Positions 1-7,455 of a stretch of 15,580 bases of DNA are shown one piece after another. Under the pieces are notes generated by a model, which was not told the DNA's origin, searched no databases, and saw only the letters and a list, made by a program, of their open reading frames with translations. Within the stretch, counting starts at the first letter, position 1. Every line of letters starts with the position of its first letter. Both the position numbers and the translations under genes were made by a program. This stretch comes from JBCDCP01 sp039181495 (GTDB lineage Bacteria > Pseudomonadota > Alphaproteobacteria > Rhizobiales > Tepidamorphaceae), in assembly GCA_039181495.1 (NCBI GenBank), contig JBCDCP010000072.1, forward strand, positions 1 to 15,580. Reading direction: 5' to 3'.

Positions 1-1
1 C

Positions 2-532
2 GTGATGGCGCATGAACTGGCGCATATCAAGAATCGGGATACGCTGATCATGACGATCACCGCAACCATAGCCGGTGCGATCTCCATGTTGGCAAACTTC
101 GCTATGTTCTTCGGCAACAACCGCAACAGCCCGATCGGCATGATCGGTTCGATCGCGATTATGATCCTGGCGCCGCTCGCCGCCATGATCGTGCAGATGG
201 CGATCAGTCGTGTGCGCGAATATCAGGCCGACAAGCTTGGCGCCCAGATTTGCGGCAATCCCAGATCGCTGGCCAGCGCGCTTGCCAAGATATCAGGTGC
301 CGCCCACAGCATTCCCAACATGGCTGCCGAGCGCAATCCAGCCACTGCGCATATGTTCATCATCAACCCGCTCTCCGGCGCGCGGATGGACAATCTGTTT
401 TCGACCCACCCCAATACGCAAAACCGGATCGATGCGTTGATGGCGCTGGAATCCGAAATGGGTCATGCGGGCCCGGAAACAGCTTCGCGGACATCGGGCC
501 CATGGGGTGCTGCCGGTGGACCCTGGGGGTAA
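2..532 (+). CDS. htpX: HtpX-type membrane zinc metalloprotease, C-terminal part (5' end outside window)
   Basis: This is the C-terminal ~176 residues of an M48-family membrane protease that degrades misfolded membrane proteins. The reading frame is open to the window edge and begins just before the zinc motif HELAH (visible residues 4-8: two His ligands and the catalytic Glu). The first visible codon, GTG, is therefore internal and not a start. Two hydrophobic stretches follow (about residues 14-38 and 46-68). Next is the motif SRVREYQADKLGA, whose Glu (residue 73) fits the third zinc ligand, and then the conserved LFSTHPNTQNRI segment. The tail is Gly/Pro/Trp-rich and ends in GPWG, a tail I associate with alphaproteobacterial HtpX. 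The missing N-terminus should hold about 100 residues with two more membrane helices. The stop is TAA at 530-532. rsmB follows on the same strand after 79 bp. Confidence 0.95.
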   Translation: MMAHELAHIKNRDTLIMTITATIAGAISMLANFAMFFGNNRNSPIGMIGSIAIMILAPLAAMIVQMAISRVREYQADKLGAQICGNPRSLASALAKISGAAHSIPNMAAERNPATAHMFIINPLSGARMDNLFSTHPNTQNRIDALMALESEMGHAGPETASRTSGPWGAAGGPWG

Positions 533-547
533 CGGACGGTTCCGTTA
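530..547 (+). terminator. Small hairpin at the htpX stop codon, possible weak terminator
   Basis: TAACGGA (530-536) and TCCGTTA (541-547) can form a 7 bp stem with loop CGGT, starting at the htpX stop codon. No run of T follows, so this is not a standard intrinsic terminator. It may only slow or protect the htpX transcript end. The remaining bases to 611 show no clear promoter. Confidence 0.25.
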
Positions 548-611
548 GGCCGTTTCGACTGGGAAACTTGCGCCTGCTCTCGTGCCCGCCTAGAGCCTAG
601 CAATCGAATCG

Positions 612-2039
612 GTGGGGCAGGTGCAGCGCGTGGCCGGGCAAAACAGAAAGCGTGGTCATCGCGGCCCTCTCCCCTCGCAGCAGGTGGTGGGGTTGGTGCC
701 TCGCCGTCTGGCCGTTGGCATTGTTGATGGCGTTCTGCGTGAGCAGCGATCTGCCGATCAGCCGTTTGATGCATCCGATGGTAATCCGGTCTTGCTGGCG
801 TTGAACGCGCGTGACCGGGCCTTCACCCGCAATCTCGTCACGGTGACCGTGCGCCAGCTGGGCTGGCTGCGCAGGATCATAAGAACGCGCTTGCAGAAGC
901 GCCTGCCACCACGCGCCGGTACAACGGAAGCCATCCTGCTTGTCGCCGCAGCCCAGATCTTCTCATTGCGGACATCGGATCATGCGGCGGTCGATCAGGC
1001 GGTACGCCTGGCAACGGAAGATCGCCAGGCCCGTCATTTCAGTGGCCTGGTCAATGGTGTGCTTCGCAGTCTGATCCGGGATCGCGAAGCTGGTCAGATC
1101 GGCGATCCCTCCCCAGCAACGATATTGCCGGAGTGGCTCGAACGACGGTGGCAAGCGCAGTTCGGAACGGAGATATTTGAAGCCATTACGGCCCGGCTTG
1201 CAGATGAACCTCCACTTGATCTCTCGCTGCGTAACCCAGACTCTCTGGCTTCTTGGGCGGAGCGGCTTGGCGGCGTGGGCCTCACCAACGGAACGGTGCG
1301 GCTGGCTGCAGGGGGAGCTGGGTCGCCCGAGATGCTTGAGGGGTTTTCCGAGGGCTCCTGGTGGGTTCAGGACGCGGCGGCGCGCTTGCCAGTGATGCTG
1401 ATGGGCGATGTCGCCGGCAAGGCGGTGGCCGATCTCGCTGCGGCACCGGGCGGGAAGACAGCACAATTGGCCGCTGCCGGAGCGCAAGTGACCGCTGTCG
1501 ACAGGTCGGCTCCGCGTCTTGATCGGCTTCGGAGCAATCTGAAACGGCTCGGTCTTGTTGCGGAAACCCGCGTTGCCGACGTCACAGAATGGCGATCTGA
1601 GACTCAATTTGACGCCGTGCTGTTGGACGCACCCTGCAGCGCAACCGGCACCTTACGCCGACACCCCGACATCGCCTGGACTCGACGAGAGACCGACATT
1701 GCAGCCCTCGCCGAGATCCAGACGCGACTGCTCGACAATGCAACCCAGATGGTTCGGCCGGGCGGCCAGCTCGTCTACGCAACGTGCTCGCTGGAGCCCC
1801 AGGAAGGGCGTGATCAGATTGAGCGACTGCTCAAGTCAAACACTGATTTCGAGCGTGTGCCTGTAAGGGCAGACGAGATCGGTGGACTGGCGCCTGCGCT
1901 AACCGAAAAGGGCGATGCGCAGACGCGGCCCGATCTTGGCTTTGCGCTTGCCGATAGGCCTTCGAACAAGGAGATTGGCGACGGGATTGCGGCTGGTATG
2001 GATGGTTTCTTTATTGCGCGGCTTCGCCGGACAAGCTGA
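612..2039 (+). CDS. rsmB: 16S rRNA (cytosine-C5) methyltransferase RsmB/Sun
   Basis: This is a SAM-dependent RNA m5C methyltransferase of the RsmB (Sun/Fmu) group, which in E. coli methylates C967 of 16S rRNA. An N-terminal NusB-like helical domain (about residues 27-165, starting near RRLAVGIVDGVL) precedes the Rossmann catalytic domain. SAM motif I is DLAAAPGGKT at about residue 274. The PC motif LLDAPCSATGT has Cys342, and the TC motif VYATCSLEP has Cys392, which by family knowledge is the nucleophile, with the PC cysteine releasing the product. The NusB-like domain argues for RsmB rather than RsmF. The GTG start at 612 has no good Shine-Dalgarno sequence, and an in-frame GTG/TTG up to about 30 codons later is possible. 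The 475 residues are somewhat longer than E. coli RsmB (429). The order rsmB - heparinase-like - purH is familiar from alphaproteobacteria. Confidence 0.93.
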   Translation: MGQVQRVAGQNRKRGHRGPLPSQQVVGLVPRRLAVGIVDGVLREQRSADQPFDASDGNPVLLALNARDRAFTRNLVTVTVRQLGWLRRIIRTRLQKRLPPRAGTTEAILLVAAAQIFSLRTSDHAAVDQAVRLATEDRQARHFSGLVNGVLRSLIRDREAGQIGDPSPATILPEWLERRWQAQFGTEIFEAITARLADEPPLDLSLRNPDSLASWAERLGGVGLTNGTVRLAAGGAGSPEMLEGFSEGSWWVQDAAARLPVMLMGDVAGKAVADLAAAPGGKTAQLAAAGAQVTAVDRSAPRLDRLRSNLKRLGLVAETRVADVTEWRSETQFDAVLLDAPCSATGTLRRHPDIAWTRRETDIAALAEIQTRLLDNATQMVRPGGQLVYATCSLEPQEGRDQIERLLKSNTDFERVPVRADEIGGLAPALTEKGDAQTRPDLGFALADRPSNKEIGDGIAAGMDGFFIARLRRTS

Positions 2040-2213
2040 CCGCGAACTCCCGACTCTTATTGTGTCGTGATCCGGTCGTATGCCCACATTCCGCTGGTTA
2101 TTTCCGTTTTCCGGCCGATGACCTTGCTGTAGAACCAAAGTAACTCAGCCGATTCGATACCGGTTCGCGACCTACAATAAGATGAGACCTGATCCGGCGG
2201 CGAGATTAGGCTC
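2040..2213 (+). promoter_or_regulatory. Intergenic region upstream of the heparinase-like gene, possible promoter
   Basis: This 174 bp gap separates two same-strand genes. It holds a fair -10-like hexamer, TACAAT (2173-2178), about 35 bp before the ATG at 2214, but no recognisable -35 box at the right distance. I see no terminator, RNA gene or convincing small ORF here. The gap is long enough that the heparinase-like gene may have its own promoter. Confidence 0.25.
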
Positions 2214-3941
2214 ATGGCGAGGCATATTCTCGTGTCGAGGCCTGCAATTCCCCTGTCACGGATGGTGCAGCTGGCAGCACTGGCAGCCGGCCAGGAGATC
2301 GCGTCCGCACGCGCGCGTTTCAATCGGCGCCTGCCAGCGCTCGCATTGGTGCGCCGCAAACCTGACCGCCTTGAGGTCGCACCCCCGGATCTTCGCCCGC
2401 CCATTGAGCAGATCGGTGAGGGTATACTGGCCGGCGACTATTCATTTTGCGGCACGCTGGTGCAGGCCCATGGCGAGTCGCCCTTCGATCTCCCGGATGT
2501 GCCTGACGCATGGCAGGAAGCATTACATGGGTTCGGCTGGCTAAGACATCTGCGGGCTTGTGAAACAGAACTGGCACGTGCCAATGGCCGGGGTCTCGTG
2601 GCGGACTGGATCGCGCAGTCGCCACAGCTCAAGCGACTCGCTTGGGACGGACATGTCGTAGCCCGCCGGCTCATCTCCTGGCTTGGCCATGCGCCGATGA
2701 TCCTCGATGGTGTCGACGAGGCGTTTTATGATCGCTTCCTGCGCAGTCTCGCGGAACAGGCCCATGCGCTGGAGGCGGCACATGGTGGCGCCCGTCCCGG
2801 AGTCGGCCAGCTGCAGAGCAGCATTGCGCTCGCCATGTACGCACTTTGCGTGCCGGCACGCCGGGGACGTCGTGCTCGGGCCGGCCATCGGCTTGCCCGT
2901 GATCTGAAGGCCCAGATCCTTCCAGACGGTGGTCACATAAGCCGAAATCCGGTCACAGTAATCAACCTGCTGCTTGATTTGCTACCGCTGCGGCAAACCT
3001 ACATTGCGACAAACGAGACGCCGCCGTCGGTGCTGATCGAGATGATTGAGCGGATGATGCCGATGCTGCGGTTCTTTCGCCATGGTGATGGCGCGTTGGC
3101 GCAGTTCAACGGCATGGGCGGCACCGATCCCGATATCATTGCGGCGTTGCTGACCTATGACGAAGCGCGCGGCGTCCCGATACGTCATGCGCGGCATTCG
3201 GGCTATCATCGGCTGGCGGCGGCTGGCGCGACCGTGCTGGTTGATGCCGGCAAACCGCCGCCTCTGCGGCATGCATCCCAGGCTCACGCGAGCGCGGCGT
3301 CGTTCGAGTTTTCCAGCGCGCTGGGCCGCTATGTGGTCAACTGCGGTGCGGGTACGCGGCCGGGTGACCAGTGGGCGGTTCCCTGCCGGATGACGGCGGC
3401 ACATTCCACGGTTTCCATCGGCGACCGAAGCTCGGCGGTATTCGCGCGCTATCCCTGGGTTGAAGACCGCCTCGGCATTCTGCTCGCGAGTGGACCTGGA
3501 TCAGTTACCAGCGACCGAACCCAGACCGCCGGAGATCATGATCTGGCAATCAGCCATGATGGTTATGGTCCTGCGTATAGCCTGCGCCATCATCGCAGGA
3601 TCGTTCTCAGCCAGGATGGTCTACGGCTTGATGGGGAAGACTGGTTCGAACCGATCGGACGCCGGTCGAATGAAACTGCGGAAGCCCGGTTTCATCTCCA
3701 TCCCGATGTCTCGGTCGCCGTCGGGCAGGAGGGATTCAGCTATCTGCTCCAGCGCGTTGACGCATCAGGAAATCCCGAACTGTGGGAACTTGTGGCAGAC
3801 GGTGGCGAACTTTCGCTGGAGGACAGTGTCTTTGTTGCTGGTCCCGAGCCGGCCCGGCAAACCAAGCAGATCGTGTTGTCAGGCAAAACCGGTGCCGACA
3901 GCCGCATGGCCTGGTCGTTCATTCGCCGCAGCACGTCCTAG
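2214..3941 (+). CDS. Heparinase II/III family protein
   Basis: This 575-residue protein resembles the alphaproteobacterial heparinase II/III superfamily proteins. About residues 30-320 look like the helical (alpha/alpha toroid) part, including the conserved-looking ALHGFGWLRHLRA segment. Residues about 330-560 match the beta-rich heparinase II/III C-terminal domain: HSGYHRLAAAGATVLVDAG, then HASAASFEFS beginning at His358, AHSTVSIGDRSS, RHHRRIVLSQDGLRLDGEDWF and RFHLHPDVSV. Known members are polysaccharide lyases acting outside the cytoplasm, but the N-terminus here (MARHILVSRPAIPLSRM) is not a typical signal peptide. The substrate is unknown, and no sulfatase, transporter or other glycan gene lies nearby. 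ATG 2214 has only a weak purine-rich stretch upstream; Met17 is a possible later start. The housekeeping location between rsmB and purH suggests a cell-envelope or turnover role rather than feeding on host glycans. The family is confident; the function is not. Confidence 0.88.
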   Translation: MARHILVSRPAIPLSRMVQLAALAAGQEIASARARFNRRLPALALVRRKPDRLEVAPPDLRPPIEQIGEGILAGDYSFCGTLVQAHGESPFDLPDVPDAWQEALHGFGWLRHLRACETELARANGRGLVADWIAQSPQLKRLAWDGHVVARRLISWLGHAPMILDGVDEAFYDRFLRSLAEQAHALEAAHGGARPGVGQLQSSIALAMYALCVPARRGRRARAGHRLARDLKAQILPDGGHISRNPVTVINLLLDLLPLRQTYIATNETPPSVLIEMIERMMPMLRFFRHGDGALAQFNGMGGTDPDIIAALLTYDEARGVPIRHARHSGYHRLAAAGATVLVDAGKPPPLRHASQAHASAASFEFSSALGRYVVNCGAGTRPGDQWAVPCRMTAAHSTVSIGDRSSAVFARYPWVEDRLGILLASGPGSVTSDRTQTAGDHDLAISHDGYGPAYSLRHHRRIVLSQDGLRLDGEDWFEPIGRRSNETAEARFHLHPDVSVAVGQEGFSYLLQRVDASGNPELWELVADGGELSLEDSVFVAGPEPARQTKQIVLSGKTGADSRMAWSFIRRSTS

Positions 3942-3955
3942 ACCGTAGTTCTCGG

Positions 3956-3999
3956 ATACCATGTGAATGAACGGGGAAACCAGGTTCGCCCGATGGTAT
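3956..3999 (+). promoter_or_regulatory. Two-part stem-loop in the purH leader
   Basis: ATACCAT (3956-3962) is the exact reverse complement of ATGGTAT (3993-3999). Inside it, CGGGGAA (3972-3978) pairs with TTCGCCCG (3985-3992) with one bulged G and a 6-base loop (ACCAGG). The 3' arms of the two stems abut, and nine unpaired bases lie between the 5' arms. No T run follows, so it is not a standard terminator. It lies 14 bases after the heparinase-like stop and about 58 bases before the preferred purH start. It could separate the two messages or regulate purH, or it could arise by chance. Confidence 0.35.
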
Positions 4000-4056
4000 G
4001 CGCCGGTGGGATTGCCTATAGCTGATCCCAGTTCAGTCCGCATGCAAAGTGCCGCC

Positions 4057-5658
4057 ATGTCCGAAGATATATTGCCGATTGCCCGCGCACTCCTGTCGGT
4101 CTCCGACAAGACCGGTCTGACCGATTTTGCGACCGGCCTTGCCGGCAGCGGCGTCGAGCTTGTGTCCACTGGTGGCACCAAAAAGGCTATTGCCGACGCT
4201 GGTATTGAGGTTCGCGATGTGTCCAACATTACGGCATCGCCGGAAATGATGGATGGCCGGGTCAAGACACTGCACCCTAAGATCCATGGCGGGATTCTCG
4301 CTGACCGCAGCAAGCAGAGCCATCTGGATGCAATGAAGGAGCACGGCATCGGCGGGATCGATCTTGTTGCGGTCAATCTCTATCCTTTCGAAGCGACGGT
4401 GCGTGGCGGCGCCGATTTCAAAACGGCAATCGAGAACATCGACATTGGTGGACCCGCCATGATCCGGGCCGCCGCCAAGAACCACGCTCACGTTGTCATC
4501 CTTACTGATCCGGCCGATTACACGACTGTGCTGTCGGAGATGTCGGAACTGGGCGGCGTCAGCTCTGCGACGCGGCGGCGACTGGCCGCCAAGGCGTTTG
4601 CACGGACAGCGGTATACGATGCCACCATCGGTCAGTGGTTCGCGGCAGTGCAGAATGATGAAGTCGCGGCGCAGTTTCCTGGTTTCTTTGCTGCCGGCGG
4701 CCGGCAGGTCGCGATCCTGCGCTATGGCGAAAACCCGCATCAGCAGGCGGCCTACTACGCCGATGGCCGTACCGACGCTCCTTCGGTGGTGACGGCCACG
4801 CAGGTGCAGGGCAAAGAACTGTCGTTCAACAACATCAATGATACCGATGCCGCATTCGCGCTTGTGGCGGAGTTCGGATCAGACACCCCTGCGGTGGCAA
4901 TCATCAAGCACGCCAATCCTTGTGGGGTCGCCACAGGTGCATCGCTGACGGACGCCTACGGCAAGGCACTGGCCTGTGACCCGGTCAGTGCTTTCGGCGG
5001 GATCCTTGCCTTCAACCAGGCTCTCGATATTCGGACGGCGGAGGCGATTACCGGCATTTTCACCGAGGTAATCATCGCGCCAGGCGCTTCGGATGAGGCG
5101 AAGGCGGTCATCGCGGGCAAGCCCAATCTTCGGCTGTTACTCACCGACGGACTGCCAGACCCGTCGGTGCCGGGCCTCGATGTTCGGACCATCTCCGGCG
5201 GCCTTCTGGTGCAGAGCCGGGACAATGGCCTGATCACGCCGTCCAATCTTACCGTGGCCACCGCGCGTGCTCCGACCGATACAGAAATGGAAGATCTTCT
5301 GTTCGCCTGGAAGGTGGCCAAACACGTGAAGTCGAATGCCATCGTCTATGCCAGAGAAGGTGCGACCGTCGGTATAGGGGCAGGTCAGATGAGCCGTTTG
5401 GACTCTGCTCGCATTGCCGCCCGCAAGGCCGAGGACGCCGCAGAGCACGCCGGTCGTACCGAGCCGGCTACCGTTGGCTCCGTCGTGGCTTCAGACGCGT
5501 TTTTCCCGTTCGCCGACGGGCTACTTAGTGCCGTCGAGGCCGGGGCAACCGCCGTGATCCAGCCGGGTGGTTCTATGCGTGACAATGAGGTCATCGCCGC
5601 GGCCGACGAGAAGGGCATTGCCATGGTCTTCACGGGCATGCGGCACTTCCGGCATTGA
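4057..5658 (+). CDS. purH: Bifunctional AICAR formyltransferase / IMP cyclohydrolase PurH
   Basis: PurH catalyses the last two steps of de novo IMP synthesis: formylation of AICAR with 10-formyl-THF, then ring closure. The N-terminal MGS-like cyclohydrolase domain (residues about 1-150) shows LLSVSDKTGL, ELVSTGGTKK, MMDGRVKTLHPKIHGGIL (from residue 64), VAVNLYPFEATV and NIDIGGPAMIRAAAKNH. The transformylase domain shows LRYGENPHQQAAYY, GKELSFNNINDTDAA, the catalytic Lys-His pair in IIKHANPCGVA (Lys284-His285), GGILAFN, KHVKSNAIVYA and GIGAGQMSRLDS. It ends with the standard FADGLLSAVEAGATAVIQPGGSMRDNEVI...TGMRHFRH. ATG 4057 gives 533 residues, close to the usual ~529. ATG 4042 and ATG 3967 are in-frame alternatives that would add 5 or 30 residues outside the conserved domain. 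None has a strong Shine-Dalgarno sequence. The YbjQ-family gene follows after 49 bp. Confidence 0.96.
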   Translation: MSEDILPIARALLSVSDKTGLTDFATGLAGSGVELVSTGGTKKAIADAGIEVRDVSNITASPEMMDGRVKTLHPKIHGGILADRSKQSHLDAMKEHGIGGIDLVAVNLYPFEATVRGGADFKTAIENIDIGGPAMIRAAAKNHAHVVILTDPADYTTVLSEMSELGGVSSATRRRLAAKAFARTAVYDATIGQWFAAVQNDEVAAQFPGFFAAGGRQVAILRYGENPHQQAAYYADGRTDAPSVVTATQVQGKELSFNNINDTDAAFALVAEFGSDTPAVAIIKHANPCGVATGASLTDAYGKALACDPVSAFGGILAFNQALDIRTAEAITGIFTEVIIAPGASDEAKAVIAGKPNLRLLLTDGLPDPSVPGLDVRTISGGLLVQSRDNGLITPSNLTVATARAPTDTEMEDLLFAWKVAKHVKSNAIVYAREGATVGIGAGQMSRLDSARIAARKAEDAAEHAGRTEPATVGSVVASDAFFPFADGLLSAVEAGATAVIQPGGSMRDNEVIAAADEKGIAMVFTGMRHFRH

Positions 5659-5707
5659 ACACCGACGCCAGATCGCACAACTGGTACGGAACCTGGAGAC
5701 GCAAACT

Positions 5708-6031
5708 ATGATCGTTACAACTACATCGACGCTGCAAGGACGAGACATTGAGACCTATCACGGCATTGTTGTGGGCGAGGCTATTCTCGGTGCGAATATC
5801 TTCCGTGACCTGTTTGCATCTATTCGCGACATTGTCGGGGGGCGTTCCGGCGCTTACGAGAAGACACTGCGCGAGGCTCGCGAAACGGCGCTCAACGAGA
5901 TGGTCGAAGAAGCACAGCGCATGGGCGCCAATGCCGTGATCGGGGTCGATATCGACTATGAGAGCGTCGGGACCGATGGCGGCGGCATGTTGATGGTATC
6001 CGCCAGCGGCACGGCCGTCACAGTTCGGTAG
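5708..6031 (+). CDS. YbjQ/UPF0145 family protein
   Basis: This 107-residue soluble protein belongs to the YbjQ (UPF0145, DUF74) family. It has the family signature near GIVVGEAILGANIFRDLFASIRDIVGGRSGAYE (two pieces, residues about 20-52), then a helical segment AREtALNEMVEEAQRMGA, and closing strands ANAVIGVDIDYESVG and GGGMLMVSASGTAVTV. Family members are known as small oligomeric proteins, and their biochemical role is not established. ATG 5708 is supported by GGAG at 5695-5698, nine bases upstream, and by the family N-terminus (MIVTTTSTLQG). The gene probably shares the purH message. It converges on the MFS gene, leaving 8 bp between the stop codons, so neither has room for a separate terminator outside the other's coding sequence. 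Confidence 0.9.
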   Translation: MIVTTTSTLQGRDIETYHGIVVGEAILGANIFRDLFASIRDIVGGRSGAYEKTLREARETALNEMVEEAQRMGANAVIGVDIDYESVGTDGGGMLMVSASGTAVTVR

Positions 6032-6039
6032 GTAGAGTT

Positions 6040-7425
6040 CTATCCCCTTAAGTCGGGGACCTTTCTGAGCAGCCACAACCCAACGACAAGAAACACGAGG
6101 ATGACCGACATCCCGACGCGCTGGCTGTTGCTGATGGTGGTGAACAGCGCAACGGCGGCGGGAGCCAAGAAGGCCGTGATCTTGCCGGTTAGGGCGTAGA
6201 AGCCAAAAAACTGTGTGAGTTTCTCGGGCTCTGACAGCCGCACGAGAAGTGTCCTGCTGGGCGACTGGACCGGGCCGGTGAATAGCCCCAGACACAGGGC
6301 GATGGCGAGATAGGTCTGCTCCGCCGCCGAGCCGAACAGGCGCCCATCACTGGGCTCAACGGCCACGACGAAGAAGATCTGGTCCTGTGTCACCGAAATT
6401 GCCAGGGCCCCGGTGATGATCAAGCCGACAAGGCTTGCCATCACGGTGCGCTTGGGTCCGAACCGGTCATCGGCAAGGCCGCCAAGCCAGGATCCGAAGA
6501 CGGCGGTGAGGATGATCAGAATGCCGAAGATACCCAGTTCGGTCGTCGTCCAGCCGAAAATTCCGGCTGCATAAATACCGCCGAATGCGAGCAGGGCATT
6601 GAGCCCGTCCTGATAGATCATGCGGCCGAGCAGAAAACGGAACATCGGACCGCGCTGGCGAGCCAGTGCAGAGAGGTCTTGCCAGACACTGCCGAGCAAG
6701 GGTGCAGTGGTCTCTCGCCGTTTGGGCATTCGTGCCAGGATTGTCGGCATCATGGCAAACAGTGGCCAGGCGAAAAGAACGAACCAGATTGCCGAGAACG
6801 GTCCCGAGGCGCGGGCGCCTTCTCCCTGTGTCGGGTCGAGGCCGAAAACTGGGTCGAGCCCGGCTATCGTCTCGCCGCTGTCGGGATCGGCCACTGCAAA
6901 GACGAGCATCAGCGCAAGTGCGATCAGTCCACCGGCATAGCCGATCCCCCAAGCCGTGCCGCCAAGCCGGCCCATACCGCCGGGGCGGCTGACCGCCGGG
7001 AGCATCGCGTTGGTCAGGACAAGCAGCGCTTCGGCGCAGAGATTGCCAATGGCGGCTGCGACCAGGATCGGCCACAGCGTTTGCGAGTCCGGTACCGCCC
7101 ACCATAGCGCGGTAGCCGCGACAATCATCACGAGACCGAAGCCGCCGATCAGCGGCCTGGTGTCAGGCTGACGGTCGGCATAGGCGCCAAGCAGCGGCGA
7201 GAGCAGCGCCACACCAAGGCCTGCGGCGGCCAGAGCCCAGCCCCACATTGCCTGTCCCGTGGCGGGGTCCGGCGCGACCTGGCTTGCGAAATAGGGCGCG
7301 AAGACGAAGGTATTGGTCAGCGTGAAATAGGGCTGGCCGGCCCAGTCGAAGAAAGCCCAAGCCCAACGCGCCCGCTGGCTACCGGGCGGCTCAACCACAG
7401 TTTGATAGCTTGTGCCTTCCGCCAC
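6040..7425 (-). CDS. MFS transporter, UMF1 / Atg22-like family
   Basis: This 461-residue multi-pass inner-membrane protein is probably a transporter of the UMF1 (vacuole effluxer Atg22-like) branch of the major facilitator superfamily. The diagnostic N-terminus is WAFFDWAGQPYFTLTNTFVFAPYFAS (residues about 22-48, first helix). An MFS-like loop GAYADR follows at residues 80-85, and later LGGLADDRFGPKRTVMASLVG matches the equivalent loop in the second half. About 11-12 hydrophobic helices can be counted, ending in VILVFLVVGLWLL. The substrate cannot be read from sequence; the yeast relative Atg22 exports amino acids from the vacuole. The start is a GTG (7423-7425) with a weak AAGG just before it. 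The gene begins 30 bp after the glutamate dehydrogenase stop on the same strand, so cotranscription is likely and a role with amino acids is a reasonable guess. Confidence 0.9.
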   Translation of the reverse strand: MAEGTSYQTVVEPPGSQRARWAWAFFDWAGQPYFTLTNTFVFAPYFASQVAPDPATGQAMWGWALAAAGLGVALLSPLLGAYADRQPDTRPLIGGFGLVMIVAATALWWAVPDSQTLWPILVAAAIGNLCAEALLVLTNAMLPAVSRPGGMGRLGGTAWGIGYAGGLIALALMLVFAVADPDSGETIAGLDPVFGLDPTQGEGARASGPFSAIWFVLFAWPLFAMMPTILARMPKRRETTAPLLGSVWQDLSALARQRGPMFRFLLGRMIYQDGLNALLAFGGIYAAGIFGWTTTELGIFGILIILTAVFGSWLGGLADDRFGPKRTVMASLVGLIITGALAISVTQDQIFFVVAVEPSDGRLFGSAAEQTYLAIALCLGLFTGPVQSPSRTLLVRLSEPEKLTQFFGFYALTGKITAFLAPAAVALFTTISNSQRVGMSVILVFLVVGLWLLRKVPDLRG

Positions 7426-7455
7426 CCTTATCGAACACGCTCTGCGGACAGGGCG

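Noticed and set aside
3967..4056. purH starting at ATG 3967
   Set aside because: It would add 30 residues with no similarity to the PurH N-terminus and no better ribosome site. ATG 4057 gives the usual family length, though the choice is not certain.
4033..4740. 235-codon - strand open frame opposite purH
   Set aside because: It lies antisense to conserved purH motifs, with no ribosome site or domain.
5630..6295. 221-codon - strand open frame spanning the YbjQ gene and the end of the MFS gene
   Set aside because: It overlaps two well-supported genes and shows low-complexity, basic residues typical of shadow frames.
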